Shown: one piece after another, positions 9,464 to 18,944 of the stretch
How the letters are laid out: every line of letters starts with the position of its first letter
Position numbering within the stretch: the stretch's first letter is position 1
The notes under the pieces: generated by a model
What the model saw: the letters and a program-made list of their open reading frames with translations, nothing else
Told to the model about the DNA's origin: nothing
The model's database searches: none
NCBI GenBank assembly: GCA_031259755.1
Contig: JAIRKY010000066.1
Location: 1 to 42,807, forward strand
DNA: 42,807 bases
Direction of reading: 5' to 3'
From: Mediterranea sp. (in: CFB group bacteria)
GTDB lineage: Bacteria > Bacteroidota > Bacteroidia > Bacteroidales > Bacteroidaceae
Position numbers and translations under genes: made by a program

Positions 9464-9526
9464 TGTTTTTCATAGTATTAGATTTAAGGTTAACAAGGAT
9501 TGGGATCAGGCGTGATCCCTTTTTTT
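9464..9526 (+). ncRNA. Candidate ~63-nt small RNA with its own promoter and intrinsic terminator
   Basis: No ORF; starts ~6 nt after TAnnTTTG; body CATAGTATTAGATTTAAGGTTAACAAGGATT; ends in GGGATCA-GGCG-TGATCCC plus T7. Confidence 0.65.
9502..9526 (+). terminator. Intrinsic terminator of the candidate sRNA
   Basis: Perfect 7-bp stem GGGATCA (9502-9508)/TGATCCC (9513-9519), loop GGCG, T-tract 9520-9526. Confidence 0.8.
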
Positions 9527-9574
9527 ATGCATGTATGCCTCAAGTCTCTGCACTTCTCTGCTTTAGAAACTAAG

Positions 9575-9594
9575 TGTTTCATACGTATGAAACA
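9575..9594. promoter_or_regulatory. 20-bp perfect palindrome, possible operator
   Basis: TGTTTCATACGTATGAAACA is its own reverse complement. Confidence 0.5.
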
Positions 9595-9786
9595 AGTTGA
9601 AACTATAATGAGAGTATAAATCTGTTGCCTTCATCCGTTAAGATCCGCGTCATCCGCGTACCCACCCTATAAAATTACTTATCGTAACCTGCATTTGAAG
9701 AAGAGAAAGAAGTAAAAGAGGTAAAGAAGAGAAGAAGTAAAGTCTTCACTTGACCTTATCTGTCTGACGCCGATGTAAAACTTTCG

Positions 9787-9913
9787 CTATGCGCATGATG
9801 AGGGTCTTGTCATGCGCATAACGACCCCTTCATCATGCGCATAACAAGGCCTTCATCATGCGCATAACAAGGCCCTCATCATGCGTATGACAAGACCCTC
9901 GTCATGCGCATAG
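9787..9913. repeat. Degenerate 23-bp tandem repeat array with inverted terminal units
   Basis: Units CATGCGCATAACGACCCCTTCAT / CATGCGCATAACAAGGCCTTCAT / CATGCGCATAACAAGGCCCTCAT / CATGCGTATGACAAGACCCTCGT; 9787-9819 is the reverse complement of 9881-9913 at 31/33 positions. Confidence 0.85.
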
Positions 9914-9952
9914 CAAAACCTGTTCGTTCCTATTGGGGGACGTGTTTGGAAT

Positions 9953-12793
9953 TTATATCTTCCGCAGGAAATCCGCTAAGTTATCTTCCGGATTTAATTG
10001 TAGTTTCTTTCTTAAACGATACCGGCCGATCTCAACGCCCCGAACCGAGATATTCATCAACGGAGCAATCTCTTTAGACATCAAATCCATTTGGATATAA
10101 GCACACATCAGTTTCTCTTTTTTGTTTAGTTCAGGGAAATGCTGTTCCAGTTTTTCAAAAAAGTGATGATGGAGTGAATCGAATGATGTTTCGAATGTGC
10201 GCAAGTCTTCGTCATGTTCAATGTTGGTATCGATATGGCTGATTAAACGAAGCATTTTTCTGCGGATATTCGGCAGATTTTCTTCTGTTATGGAATGAGA
10301 GATACCAACGGCTTCCTTCTTTATTTCTTGCAGCATTTCATTTTTGCGTACAATGTTAAGGGTACTGCGGATCAATTCATCCGATTTATGAGTGAGGTCG
10401 GCCTGTAGTTTTTCCTCTTTCAATGAATCGATTTTCTGATCTTTCAGCTCGTTTTGCTTCTTCTGTTTGATGATTTCCCGTTCTTTCTGTTCAATGGCCC
10501 TTTTTTGATGTTTGCTGAGTTGATCATATCCATAGCATAAGAGTCCGATGAGACCGGATGTATAAATGGCGTATGCCCACCAGGTACGATACCACGGAGG
10601 AAGAATCTCAAAACGAAACGAGGTCGTGACAGGGTCTTTATCCTGACTTGTGATGATCTTGACATGGAACGTATATTCTCCTTCTTTAAGATTGGTGTAC
10701 TCTTTAACGGTATTTTCATTATATGCACTCCAGTCATCATTGGCATCTCCTTCAAGCCTATATGAATATAGTGTGGAGATGGACTTATTGTAATTGTCGA
10801 CGCTGTACTCTATGCGGACGGAATTATTTTTGTAAGAAATAGCAATTGGGGAGTCATTGTAAATATAACTTCTGCCGTAGATCAGCGAATCTTTGCCTAT
10901 GGTAAGGAAAACTCTACGTATTTGTAGATTCAGAGGGTATTTCTTTGCTATGTTCTTGTCGAATTGTAATAACGAAAATCCCTCCTCTGTCCCTATAATG
11001 GCTTGGTTATTGTCGAAAATCCGGATGTGTTCGAAATCTTCGATCAGAAAATCTTTCAGGTAGGTTTCACTTTCATCTTTCAGATAAGTTTTGCTTTGAG
11101 AATTGTAACGGGTAATCTTTAGCATACCATCGGTCACATACCAGATATCTCCATATTCATCTTGCGAAATATAGGTATAAACAGTTCTGCCATCAAGTAA
11201 TTCTTCCAGTTTGGTGTGTCTTTCCAGGCAATCCTTTATCTGGTTATAACGGAAAAGGCCTTGGCGGGAAGCGATGACCACTTCGTTATCTATGTCTGAA
11301 ACATAGACATTGTTTCCGACAGGTAGCTCTTTGTTATTATAGTTTTTCTCTGTTACGGATTTTAAATCAGGAGATAAGATCAACCGGCGCAGGCCATATT
11401 CTTTGTTGGCTACCCATATCGCATTCGATACTTTTTCTATGTACATTGTTTTGGGTGAGTAACCTCCTCCCTCCAATTGATGAGATACCTGCCATCTATT
11501 TCCGTTCTTCTTCAATATAGATACCCCGAAGTATGTACCTGCCAAAAGAACATCCGGATGATAGCTTATTGTTTTGATAGACCAAACTCCACGGATACCT
11601 CTTATGCGCGATATTTCTTCTCCGTCGATAACGATCAATGAATTGGCGCCCCCACAGAAAAGTTTGTTATCATATCCGGTCAACGACCATACCTGCCCTT
11701 CTGTTCCGGGAATAAGTTCCGGGTTGACTTCTTTATGTAGTGAAGCCGGATAATCCGTAGTATATAGCCCCTGGTTGGTTCCCAGATATAGCTTTCCTTG
11801 ATAGTAATTGGAGGTATAACCTGAGCCTATGGTCGATTTATTACTATACAAGAAATACATCGGGGAATTAAGGTTCACACAGTCGATCCCGTTGTCTAAA
11901 CCCAGCCAGAGATTGTTTTCTCTGTCGAATTGCATCGAGAGTACCGTTTTGTTTTGTAAACCGTTCTGAATGGATATCTTTTCCGTTTCATTATCGGACA
12001 TATTTAACAGGAGTACTCCATCTTGTACGGATCCGAATGCCAGGAGCGAATCTTTCATTGCTGTGCAGAATAGTTGGTTGGAGTGAAGAAAGCTGTCGGC
12101 CGAGCTTTCGTATTTTGTCACACTCACGCCATCGTATAAATACATGCCATGCTGCTTGGTAACAATCAGAATCTGATCGTTTACAGCATACAAACCGACC
12201 ACTTTACTCTTGACTGCTTCTAATGTATTGGGTAGTAAAGTAAATGCATCTCCGTTTAATATCATCAGACCTTCCCAGGTGGCAATATAAAACTTGTTGT
12301 TGAGAATAGCGGAATGCATGATGCCTGAACCATAGTTTATATGCTTGATAGAATCGTTTTCTAAATAAGTAATGTGCCGGTCGGCCTGAAAATATACCCG
12401 GTCGTCTACAATTTGAATATTCCATATATTCCCCGCTCTTTCATCTTTTAGACTATCTGAAAGACATATATAATCCAATCCGCCCAGTTTGTTGGGAACG
12501 AAATAGCCGAACTGCCGTAATCCTCCTACGTATATACGTCCATCATTGTTACACTTAATGGCCCGTGTTTTTGCATTATGAATAGAGTAGGTGTTCCATG
12601 ATGTTCCGTCATACTCCAGAAGCCCCTTGTTGTTGGCAAAATACATCCATCCGTTCCCATGCTGTATGACCATCCAGTTTTGGTTGGCTGCTTTATAAGT
12701 CTGTCGATTGTAATTCGTAACCGATCTTTGCCAATTGGCCAGAACTTCAGGGATACAGAGGAATAAAAAGAAAAGGAATAAAAGTTTTTTCAT
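9953..12793 (-). CDS. Membrane-anchored transcriptional regulator: periplasmic beta-propeller, Y_Y_Y domain, TM helix, coiled coil, LuxR-type HTH
   Basis: Signal peptide; repeated propeller blades (WMYFANNKGLLEYDGTSWNTY, IYVGGLRQFGYF, LYLGTNQGLYTTDY); YSYRLEGDANDDWSAYNENTVKEYTNLKEGEYTFHVK (Y_Y_Y); TM WWAYAIYTSGLIGLLCYGY; C-terminal KEKLMCAYIQMDLMSKEIAPLMNISVRGVEIGRYRLRKKL (HTH); no histidine kinase or receiver motifs seen. Confidence 0.85.
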   Translation of the reverse strand: MKKLLFLFFLFLCIPEVLANWQRSVTNYNRQTYKAANQNWMVIQHGNGWMYFANNKGLLEYDGTSWNTYSIHNAKTRAIKCNNDGRIYVGGLRQFGYFVPNKLGGLDYICLSDSLKDERAGNIWNIQIVDDRVYFQADRHITYLENDSIKHINYGSGIMHSAILNNKFYIATWEGLMILNGDAFTLLPNTLEAVKSKVVGLYAVNDQILIVTKQHGMYLYDGVSVTKYESSADSFLHSNQLFCTAMKDSLLAFGSVQDGVLLLNMSDNETEKISIQNGLQNKTVLSMQFDRENNLWLGLDNGIDCVNLNSPMYFLYSNKSTIGSGYTSNYYQGKLYLGTNQGLYTTDYPASLHKEVNPELIPGTEGQVWSLTGYDNKLFCGGANSLIVIDGEEISRIRGIRGVWSIKTISYHPDVLLAGTYFGVSILKKNGNRWQVSHQLEGGGYSPKTMYIEKVSNAIWVANKEYGLRRLILSPDLKSVTEKNYNNKELPVGNNVYVSDIDNEVVIASRQGLFRYNQIKDCLERHTKLEELLDGRTVYTYISQDEYGDIWYVTDGMLKITRYNSQSKTYLKDESETYLKDFLIEDFEHIRIFDNNQAIIGTEEGFSLLQFDKNIAKKYPLNLQIRRVFLTIGKDSLIYGRSYIYNDSPIAISYKNNSVRIEYSVDNYNKSISTLYSYRLEGDANDDWSAYNENTVKEYTNLKEGEYTFHVKIITSQDKDPVTTSFRFEILPPWYRTWWAYAIYTSGLIGLLCYGYDQLSKHQKRAIEQKEREIIKQKKQNELKDQKIDSLKEEKLQADLTHKSDELIRSTLNIVRKNEMLQEIKKEAVGISHSITEENLPNIRRKMLRLISHIDTNIEHDEDLRTFETSFDSLHHHFFEKLEQHFPELNKKEKLMCAYIQMDLMSKEIAPLMNISVRGVEIGRYRLRKKLQLNPEDNLADFLRKI

Positions 12794-13155
12794 ATCGTAT
12801 TATAGAGTTAGTAGATTTCAAAGTTAAGGATAATTTGCCAATCGCAAAAAATAGTAGATGCTTTAGAACGACTACAATCGTTAGACGGGATTTATAATAT
12901 GTTGAAAAACATGGTTTTATCCTAACGGGACTACATCAATAGATGTTTTCTCATCATAATTAACTGTATCTTTTTTGATAGTTATTATATTGATTGTCAG
13001 TAATATCTTTCACTTATTGAGAAAGTATAAATGTAGTATGGGTCATTTTCATTTGAGGTTTTGTTGTAGTATCTTTTAGGATTTTTTCTAAAACTTATCC
13101 ATATATTCGCATTACATTCGTTCAGCAATAATTTACTTAATAAAATCTGTCTATT

Positions 13156-16100
13156 ATGAGAAAGAAACTTTTTCTAAGAGAAGTTATACAGCTACTTTCT
13201 TTATGCTGTATGTTCTTTTTCCCCTCTTCGGAGCTTTTCGCTCAAAACAGTGTAACTGTTCAGGGAGTAATTCTTGATGCAACAACGCAAGAACCTTTGA
13301 TCGGTGTTTCTGTTTTGGAGAAGGGGACAACCAATGGGACCATCACTAACCTTGATGGTAAATTTAATCTTGATGTCGCTTCTGGTGCAACAGTGGCCTT
13401 TTCTTATATTGGCTATCTGACTCAAGAAGTGAAAGCTGAAAATGTAAAAGGTAACATTTTACTTAAAGAAGATTCCAAAACATTGGATGAAGTAGTTGTA
13501 GTGGGATATGGAATACAAAAGAAAACAAATCTGACCGGAGCCGTATCGCAAGTGACAGGTAATGACATTACCTCAAAAGCAAGTACCGATATACTCAATG
13601 CCTTGCAGGGACAAATGCCGGGTGTAACGGTATTAAGAAGCAGTGGCCAGCCGGGTTCGGAAACATCGGGTATTCGTGTGCGCGGCTTTTCATCGGCCAA
13701 TGAAGCAAGCGCCCTGGTGCTGATTGACGGTGTGGAAGGCGATATGAAATTGCTCAATCCGGAAGATGTGGAGTCTATTTCCATATTGAAAGATGCAGCC
13801 TCTGCGTCCATTTACGGAGCGCGGGCTGCTGCCGGCGTCGTTCTGGTCACTACCAAAAAAGGAAAGCAAACAGATGGAAAAGCAAACATTACCTATAACG
13901 GTTCATTTGGTGTAAATCTGCCCGGGTTTATGCCTCAGCGCATGAGCCCTTGGGAAGAACAGCAATTCATCGATAACCCCGGACGCGGACGCGAACGTTC
14001 ACTGGAACAAGATGAGGAACGGCGTTCGTGGATTGCCAATCCGAATTACAATTACCGTCCCAATAACACCCGGTGGGAAGCATTTGCAAATACCAACTGG
14101 CTTAACGAAGGTACCAGCGACTATACCACGCAACAATCTCATGCCGTGTCGGTAAACGGCGGTTCCGACAAACTTCGCTATTACCTGTCAACAGGCTACT
14201 ACACCAAAGACGGATTGTTGTCGAAACATGGAGAAGACAACTACAGCCGTTATAACCTGCGTGCAACCATTGATGCGACACTCAGTAAATATGCAGATAT
14301 TAACTTCATTGCCGGTTACGAAGGAGGGTTCACTACACAGTCTTCTTACGGCTCTACCAACCTTCTGTCGGAAATGTACAGTGCACGCGGTCGTCAACTG
14401 TTCTATCTTCCCGAAGAAGACACGAACTACGAAACCAATCCGTATTCGGGCGACTTGCATCTTAATACCGTTGCTGTCATGAAGAATGGCGGACTCGACA
14501 AGATCCGCAATGAAAAGATGACCGGAAAGATCGGGCTGCATCTGCATGATTTCGTCAAAGGATTGTCCGTCGATCTGAACGCATCGCGCCGCGCCGACTA
14601 TTACAACCGCGAAAGAGACAGGCGGACTGTGAAGGCTGACGGACGCAACGGCCTGCTTACCGCAACTACGTCTAACGCGAACGGCGCCAAGATCGCCAAT
14701 TATCCGAATAGTGTGGAAAAGACCAAAAACTACGCTTATCAGGATAAATTGGAAGCTTTGCTCAATTACGACCTGAAAATTGAAGATCATACGATACATG
14801 CCATGTTGGGCGCATCTTACGAGCAATACCTGAAAGACCAGACCATCGCCACAGCAAGGAATCTTGCATCGAATGACTTTTTCAGTCTTAACTATTATGC
14901 AAAAGATCTGGCTACCAATTCCGTAATGTCCGACCTGATAGAGCCTTGGAAAATGGCTTCGTTGTTCGGACGCCTCAACTACGATTACAAATCACGCTAT
15001 TTATTCGAAGCTAATTTCCGTTATGACGGTTCATCACGTCTGGCTCCGGGCAAACGCTGGGGATTATTTCCATCGTTCTCTTTAGGCTGGCGTGTGAGCG
15101 AAGAAAAGTTCTTTGAACCACTAAAGAAACATATTGATAATCTGAAGTTGCGCGCCAACTGGGGTAAACTCGGAAACAGCACAGTACTGGACGACATGTA
15201 TTACCCGTATATCGGTACAATATCCGGCAGCACGATTATGGGTAAAGCTTCTTATTATCAGGATGAACTCGCTTCGCAGAATATTACGTGGGAAGTGCTC
15301 ACTTCCACAGGCATAGCTGTAGATCTCGGATTGTTCAATAATCGTTTGAACATGAGCGCCGATTACTTCTGGAAGCGAAACAGCAATATGCTGTCGAAAG
15401 TGGAAGTCGCTCATTTGGTAGGTGTGAACATACCTTATGTGAATATGGGAGAACTAAAGACCTGGGGATGGGAAATATCCGTGAACTGGCGTGACAAGAT
15501 TGGAAATGTGGAATATTCTGTCGGCTTCAACATCGATGACGACCAGAACGAGCTGGTAAAATTCGGTGATGACGATATCATCTCAACGCTTGAGGCGACC
15601 AAGCATCTGCAAGGTTATCCATTAAATTCAATATGGGGATACCAGACTGCCGGATTCTGGAGCAGCAGGGAAGAATACGAAGCCTACAAAGCGGCTAATC
15701 CCGGTTATATAAGTTTTGAAGACGCCTACGTATGGGGTGGCGACGTGCGCTATATCGCGCAAGGCAATGCCGATCACCAGATAGGCCCCGGTTCACAAAC
15801 CACAGCAGACCACGGAGATCTTGTCTATATGGGTACAACCAATGCCCGTTATCATTTCGGCATAAATCTCGGCGCCAAATGGAAAGGGTTTGACCTCTCC
15901 ATGTTTTTCCAGGGAGTAGGCAAACGCTCATTCTTTATAAACCCGTACACGTTGTGTCCGCTATATTACAGTTATCAGATGCCTTGGACGATCCATCAGG
16001 ACCATTGGACAGAAGATAACCAGGATGCCTACTTCGCCCGCATCAACGGACGGGATGAAAAGATATACAACTATTACTATTCCGACAAATGGGTACAAAA

Positions 16101-16320
16101 CGGAGCGTATATCCGCCTGAAGAACATTTCACTGGGTTATACCGTTCCGGGAATCCCAAAGAACATCCTGCAATCGTTGCGGGTGTACATTACGGGTACA
16201 GACGTATGGGAACACAACAATGTTTTGAGTGCATTCGACCCTGAAGCCGGCAACAATGCAGGCAGAACCTACTATCCGTTCTTCCGGACATGGACAATGG
16301 GGGTTAATATCAACTTTTAA
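13156..16320 (+). CDS. SusC-family TonB-dependent outer membrane transporter
   Basis: VTVQGVILDATTQEPLIGVSVLEKGTTNGTITNLDGKFNL (carboxypeptidase-like domain), LDEVVVVGYGIQKKTNLTGAV, plug VTVLRSSGQPGSETSGIRVRGFSS, DAASASIYGARAAAGVVLVTTKKG. Confidence 0.97.
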   Translation: MRKKLFLREVIQLLSLCCMFFFPSSELFAQNSVTVQGVILDATTQEPLIGVSVLEKGTTNGTITNLDGKFNLDVASGATVAFSYIGYLTQEVKAENVKGNILLKEDSKTLDEVVVVGYGIQKKTNLTGAVSQVTGNDITSKASTDILNALQGQMPGVTVLRSSGQPGSETSGIRVRGFSSANEASALVLIDGVEGDMKLLNPEDVESISILKDAASASIYGARAAAGVVLVTTKKGKQTDGKANITYNGSFGVNLPGFMPQRMSPWEEQQFIDNPGRGRERSLEQDEERRSWIANPNYNYRPNNTRWEAFANTNWLNEGTSDYTTQQSHAVSVNGGSDKLRYYLSTGYYTKDGLLSKHGEDNYSRYNLRATIDATLSKYADINFIAGYEGGFTTQSSYGSTNLLSEMYSARGRQLFYLPEEDTNYETNPYSGDLHLNTVAVMKNGGLDKIRNEKMTGKIGLHLHDFVKGLSVDLNASRRADYYNRERDRRTVKADGRNGLLTATTSNANGAKIANYPNSVEKTKNYAYQDKLEALLNYDLKIEDHTIHAMLGASYEQYLKDQTIATARNLASNDFFSLNYYAKDLATNSVMSDLIEPWKMASLFGRLNYDYKSRYLFEANFRYDGSSRLAPGKRWGLFPSFSLGWRVSEEKFFEPLKKHIDNLKLRANWGKLGNSTVLDDMYYPYIGTISGSTIMGKASYYQDELASQNITWEVLTSTGIAVDLGLFNNRLNMSADYFWKRNSNMLSKVEVAHLVGVNIPYVNMGELKTWGWEISVNWRDKIGNVEYSVGFNIDDDQNELVKFGDDDIISTLEATKHLQGYPLNSIWGYQTAGFWSSREEYEAYKAANPGYISFEDAYVWGGDVRYIAQGNADHQIGPGSQTTADHGDLVYMGTTNARYHFGINLGAKWKGFDLSMFFQGVGKRSFFINPYTLCPLYYSYQMPWTIHQDHWTEDNQDAYFARINGRDEKIYNYYYSDKWVQNGAYIRLKNISLGYTVPGIPKNILQSLRVYITGTDVWEHNNVLSAFDPEAGNNAGRTYYPFFRTWTMGVNINF

Positions 16321-16325
16321 AAAGC

Positions 16326-18137
16326 ATGACGATTATGAAAAAGAAAATAGTACTTAGTTTGATAAGTTTATCAATTCTGTTGATTTCCTGCGATGACCTG
16401 CTGAATGTCATTCCCGGCTCCGACCTGACCGACAGCGGCTTCTGGAAGTCGGAAACCGATCTGAAGACCGCGTGCAACCGTATGTACCAACAACTCTCTT
16501 CGGGTAGCCATGATACGCGGGGCGATGATCAGTTCGGAAGAAGCGGGACGAACAACGTCAGCAACAGTCAGCGTACACTGCAGGATGCCGACGAAAATGA
16601 CTGGAAAGACCCTTATGACCGGATCTTCATTGCCAACAATATTATTGAGAAGGCGGCAGGTGCGGACGTTGCTGAAAGTGTGCGCAACCGTTATATCGGT
16701 GAAGCCATGTTCTTCCGTGCATGGTATCACTTTGATCTGGTGAAGAAATATGGCGATGTACCCTTGGTTACGAAAGTTTTTGAAGGCGGCGACGATCCTG
16801 AACTGAAAATGCCGCGTACATCGCGGGAAGAAGTCATACAGCAATGTTACAGCGATCTTGACTTTGCCGCCGCTCATTTGCCTACCCGTGCGGAATGGAC
16901 AACCACCGATGAATTTGACCGTCGTCGTGCGACCCGTTCATCGGCTTTAGGGTTAATTGTTCGTATCGCCTTGTATGAAGGCACTTTCCAGAAATACCAT
17001 ACGGGTAAAGCCTATAATACTCACGGTGGAGATTCTAAAGCCCATCTTAAGAAAGCCATCGATGCTTTTGAGTTGCTAAAGAAAGAAGGGCATGAACTCT
17101 TTACGACCGGTGGGACGGAACGTGCCTATCAGGACATGTTCGGCGAAGAAGACCAAACTAAAAACAAAGAAATTATCTTTGCCAAAGCCTACGGGCCAAA
17201 CGGTACGACCGGAACCGGAAGTTCCAATACTTCTTATACCAACGACAGCGAAGGAAATTATGCTATTTCACGCAAAATGATAGACCTCTATCTCTATGCC
17301 GACGGCTTGCCGATTGAGAAGACGGCCCTCAGAGTCGAAGAGGAATCCTCGCACAACAATATCGTGGGACTGGAAAGTGATTGCGCTACCCCTCTGGCCG
17401 GAGGCAAGGGCGCGCGTGATCCGCGTCTGAAACTGTCCATTTGGCTTTATAACGATCCGCAGAACAACGACGATATATATGGCTGGGGATTAGTTGGAAA
17501 AGGCGATTACCGTCCGTTGAATACCATGCAGGCATTGGGCTACCATCTGAGGAAACGCTTCTTCCGCAAATGCTACGGGCCGAGCGCCGACTACACCGAC
17601 GTCCAGCTGATACGCTACGGCGAGATGCTGATTTCGTATGCGGAAGCGCTGTATGAATACAACGGTTCCATAACCGACGCACAATTGGACGAGACGGTGA
17701 ACGCATTGCGTGCCCGCGTAGGCTTCGACAAAAAGCTGACCAATACCTTTGTCACTACCAACCAACTGGATATGTTAACTGAAATACGCCGTGAACGCAC
17801 TGTGGAACTGATGGCTGAGAATTTGCGTTATAACGACCTGATCCGTTGGAAAACTGCGGAAACAGAACTTCCAAAGGCTATACTCGGCGCTCATTACAGC
17901 CCGACTGAAGTGCCCGATTTCGGCGCCGAATATGCCGCACGCCTGACAAGCGTTGATGGTAAGTCACAAGGAGAAACTGTAATGACAGGTATCGCCATCC
18001 AGAAAGACATTTATGTCTTTGAGTTGCCTAGTAGGCGCACATTCCATCCTGAACGGGATTATCTCTATCCGATACCGCCTTATGAAATTGTCCACTCCGA
18101 CGGGAATGTAATCCAGAACCCGGAATGGGACAAGTAA
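16326..18137 (+). CDS. SusD-family surface glycan-binding lipoprotein (start probably ATG at 16335)
   Basis: Lipobox LLISCDDLLN; SDLTDSGFWKSETDLKTACNRMYQQL; EAMFFRAWYHFDLVKKYGDVPLV; LRYNDLIRWKTAE; C-terminal YLYPIPPYEI. Confidence 0.95.
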   Translation: MTIMKKKIVLSLISLSILLISCDDLLNVIPGSDLTDSGFWKSETDLKTACNRMYQQLSSGSHDTRGDDQFGRSGTNNVSNSQRTLQDADENDWKDPYDRIFIANNIIEKAAGADVAESVRNRYIGEAMFFRAWYHFDLVKKYGDVPLVTKVFEGGDDPELKMPRTSREEVIQQCYSDLDFAAAHLPTRAEWTTTDEFDRRRATRSSALGLIVRIALYEGTFQKYHTGKAYNTHGGDSKAHLKKAIDAFELLKKEGHELFTTGGTERAYQDMFGEEDQTKNKEIIFAKAYGPNGTTGTGSSNTSYTNDSEGNYAISRKMIDLYLYADGLPIEKTALRVEEESSHNNIVGLESDCATPLAGGKGARDPRLKLSIWLYNDPQNNDDIYGWGLVGKGDYRPLNTMQALGYHLRKRFFRKCYGPSADYTDVQLIRYGEMLISYAEALYEYNGSITDAQLDETVNALRARVGFDKKLTNTFVTTNQLDMLTEIRRERTVELMAENLRYNDLIRWKTAETELPKAILGAHYSPTEVPDFGAEYAARLTSVDGKSQGETVMTGIAIQKDIYVFELPSRRTFHPERDYLYPIPPYEIVHSDGNVIQNPEWDK

Positions 18138-18165
18138 TAATAACCAATCAAATAAGAAGAACGAT

Positions 18166-18813
18166 ATGAAAAATATAGGTTATATATTGAGCGCAATTTG
18201 TCTGCTCCTGACTGCGGGTTGCGAAAAGGACAATGTCTGGGGCGACGGCGACCCGAAATACGAACATGTTTATTATGTGGGATTCTACAAAAGCATCCTG
18301 TTCAGTTACTACGTGACCTACGAAATAGCCGCCGACGGTTCGACACAGTGGCGTGAAGGTTCATCTACCTCAAACGGCACATGGGCTGCTCTGGAAGAAA
18401 GGAATGTAGTGGGTATTCCGTTCGAGTTCCATAGCGAACGGGTACGCACATACGACGTAGTGACCAAGTTCTGGATAACGACGGGGGATGGGTTAGTTGC
18501 CGGAACAGACTATGACCTTTCACTCGGAGACGGTGCTACGCTGACTTCAGAGGGAAACGGTGTGTATTCTTTCGTTTGGCCACAGGCCGTCAAAGGTGTG
18601 AAGAAGGTGAACGTCACCCGCAAGAGCGCCGCCACAGGAACGTTGAAGTTTTATACCCTTGATCCGGGAAAACAGGTCAATACAAACGACCTCACTACTT
18701 TGGTAAACAATAAAACTTCTGAATATGAAGTTGATGGCTTGTCGCATGATCTGGCTTTCAATGCCAGTACTTTTGCGATTACCGATAGTAAGATGAGGGT
18801 CAGCTTCAGATAA
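18166..18813 (+). CDS. PUL lipoprotein of unknown function (SusE/F position)
   Basis: Lipobox LLLTAGCEKDN; 215 aa; directly downstream of susD. Confidence 0.75.
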   Translation: MKNIGYILSAICLLLTAGCEKDNVWGDGDPKYEHVYYVGFYKSILFSYYVTYEIAADGSTQWREGSSTSNGTWAALEERNVVGIPFEFHSERVRTYDVVTKFWITTGDGLVAGTDYDLSLGDGATLTSEGNGVYSFVWPQAVKGVKKVNVTRKSAATGTLKFYTLDPGKQVNTNDLTTLVNNKTSEYEVDGLSHDLAFNASTFAITDSKMRVSFR

Positions 18814-18833
18814 TCCGTGCAAACGAATACCTT

Positions 18834-18893
18834 TACGGCCAATGGCCAATATCCGTTACAAGATTGGTCATTGGCCGTATTGTTTTTGTTTTA
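18834..18893 (+). terminator. Strong intrinsic terminator closing the susCD-lipoprotein operon
   Basis: 17-bp stem TACGGCCAATGGCCAAT (18834-18850)/ATTGGTCATTGGCCGTA (18863-18879) with a single G-U, then TTGTTTTTGTTTT. Confidence 0.85.
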
Positions 18894-18914
18894 TTACTTG
18901 TTTGATTACATTTG
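18885..18914 (+). promoter_or_regulatory. Putative promoter for the lyase-GH88/GH2 genes
   Basis: TTTG 18885-18888, 18-bp spacer, TACATTTG 18907-18914. Confidence 0.5.
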
Positions 18915-18944
18915 CATACAAAAAATGTGATAACAATAAGAGCC

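Noticed and set aside
9787-9913. CRISPR array
   Set aside because: The 23-bp units are contiguous with no unique spacers, and no cas genes are in the window.
9953-12793. Hybrid two-component system regulator
   Set aside because: No H-box, HATPase or receiver motifs visible between the TM helix and the HTH; only coiled coil.
14188-14826. 212-aa minus-strand ORF inside susC
   Set aside because: Shadow ORF antisense to a clear SusC reading frame; no recognisable domain or RBS.
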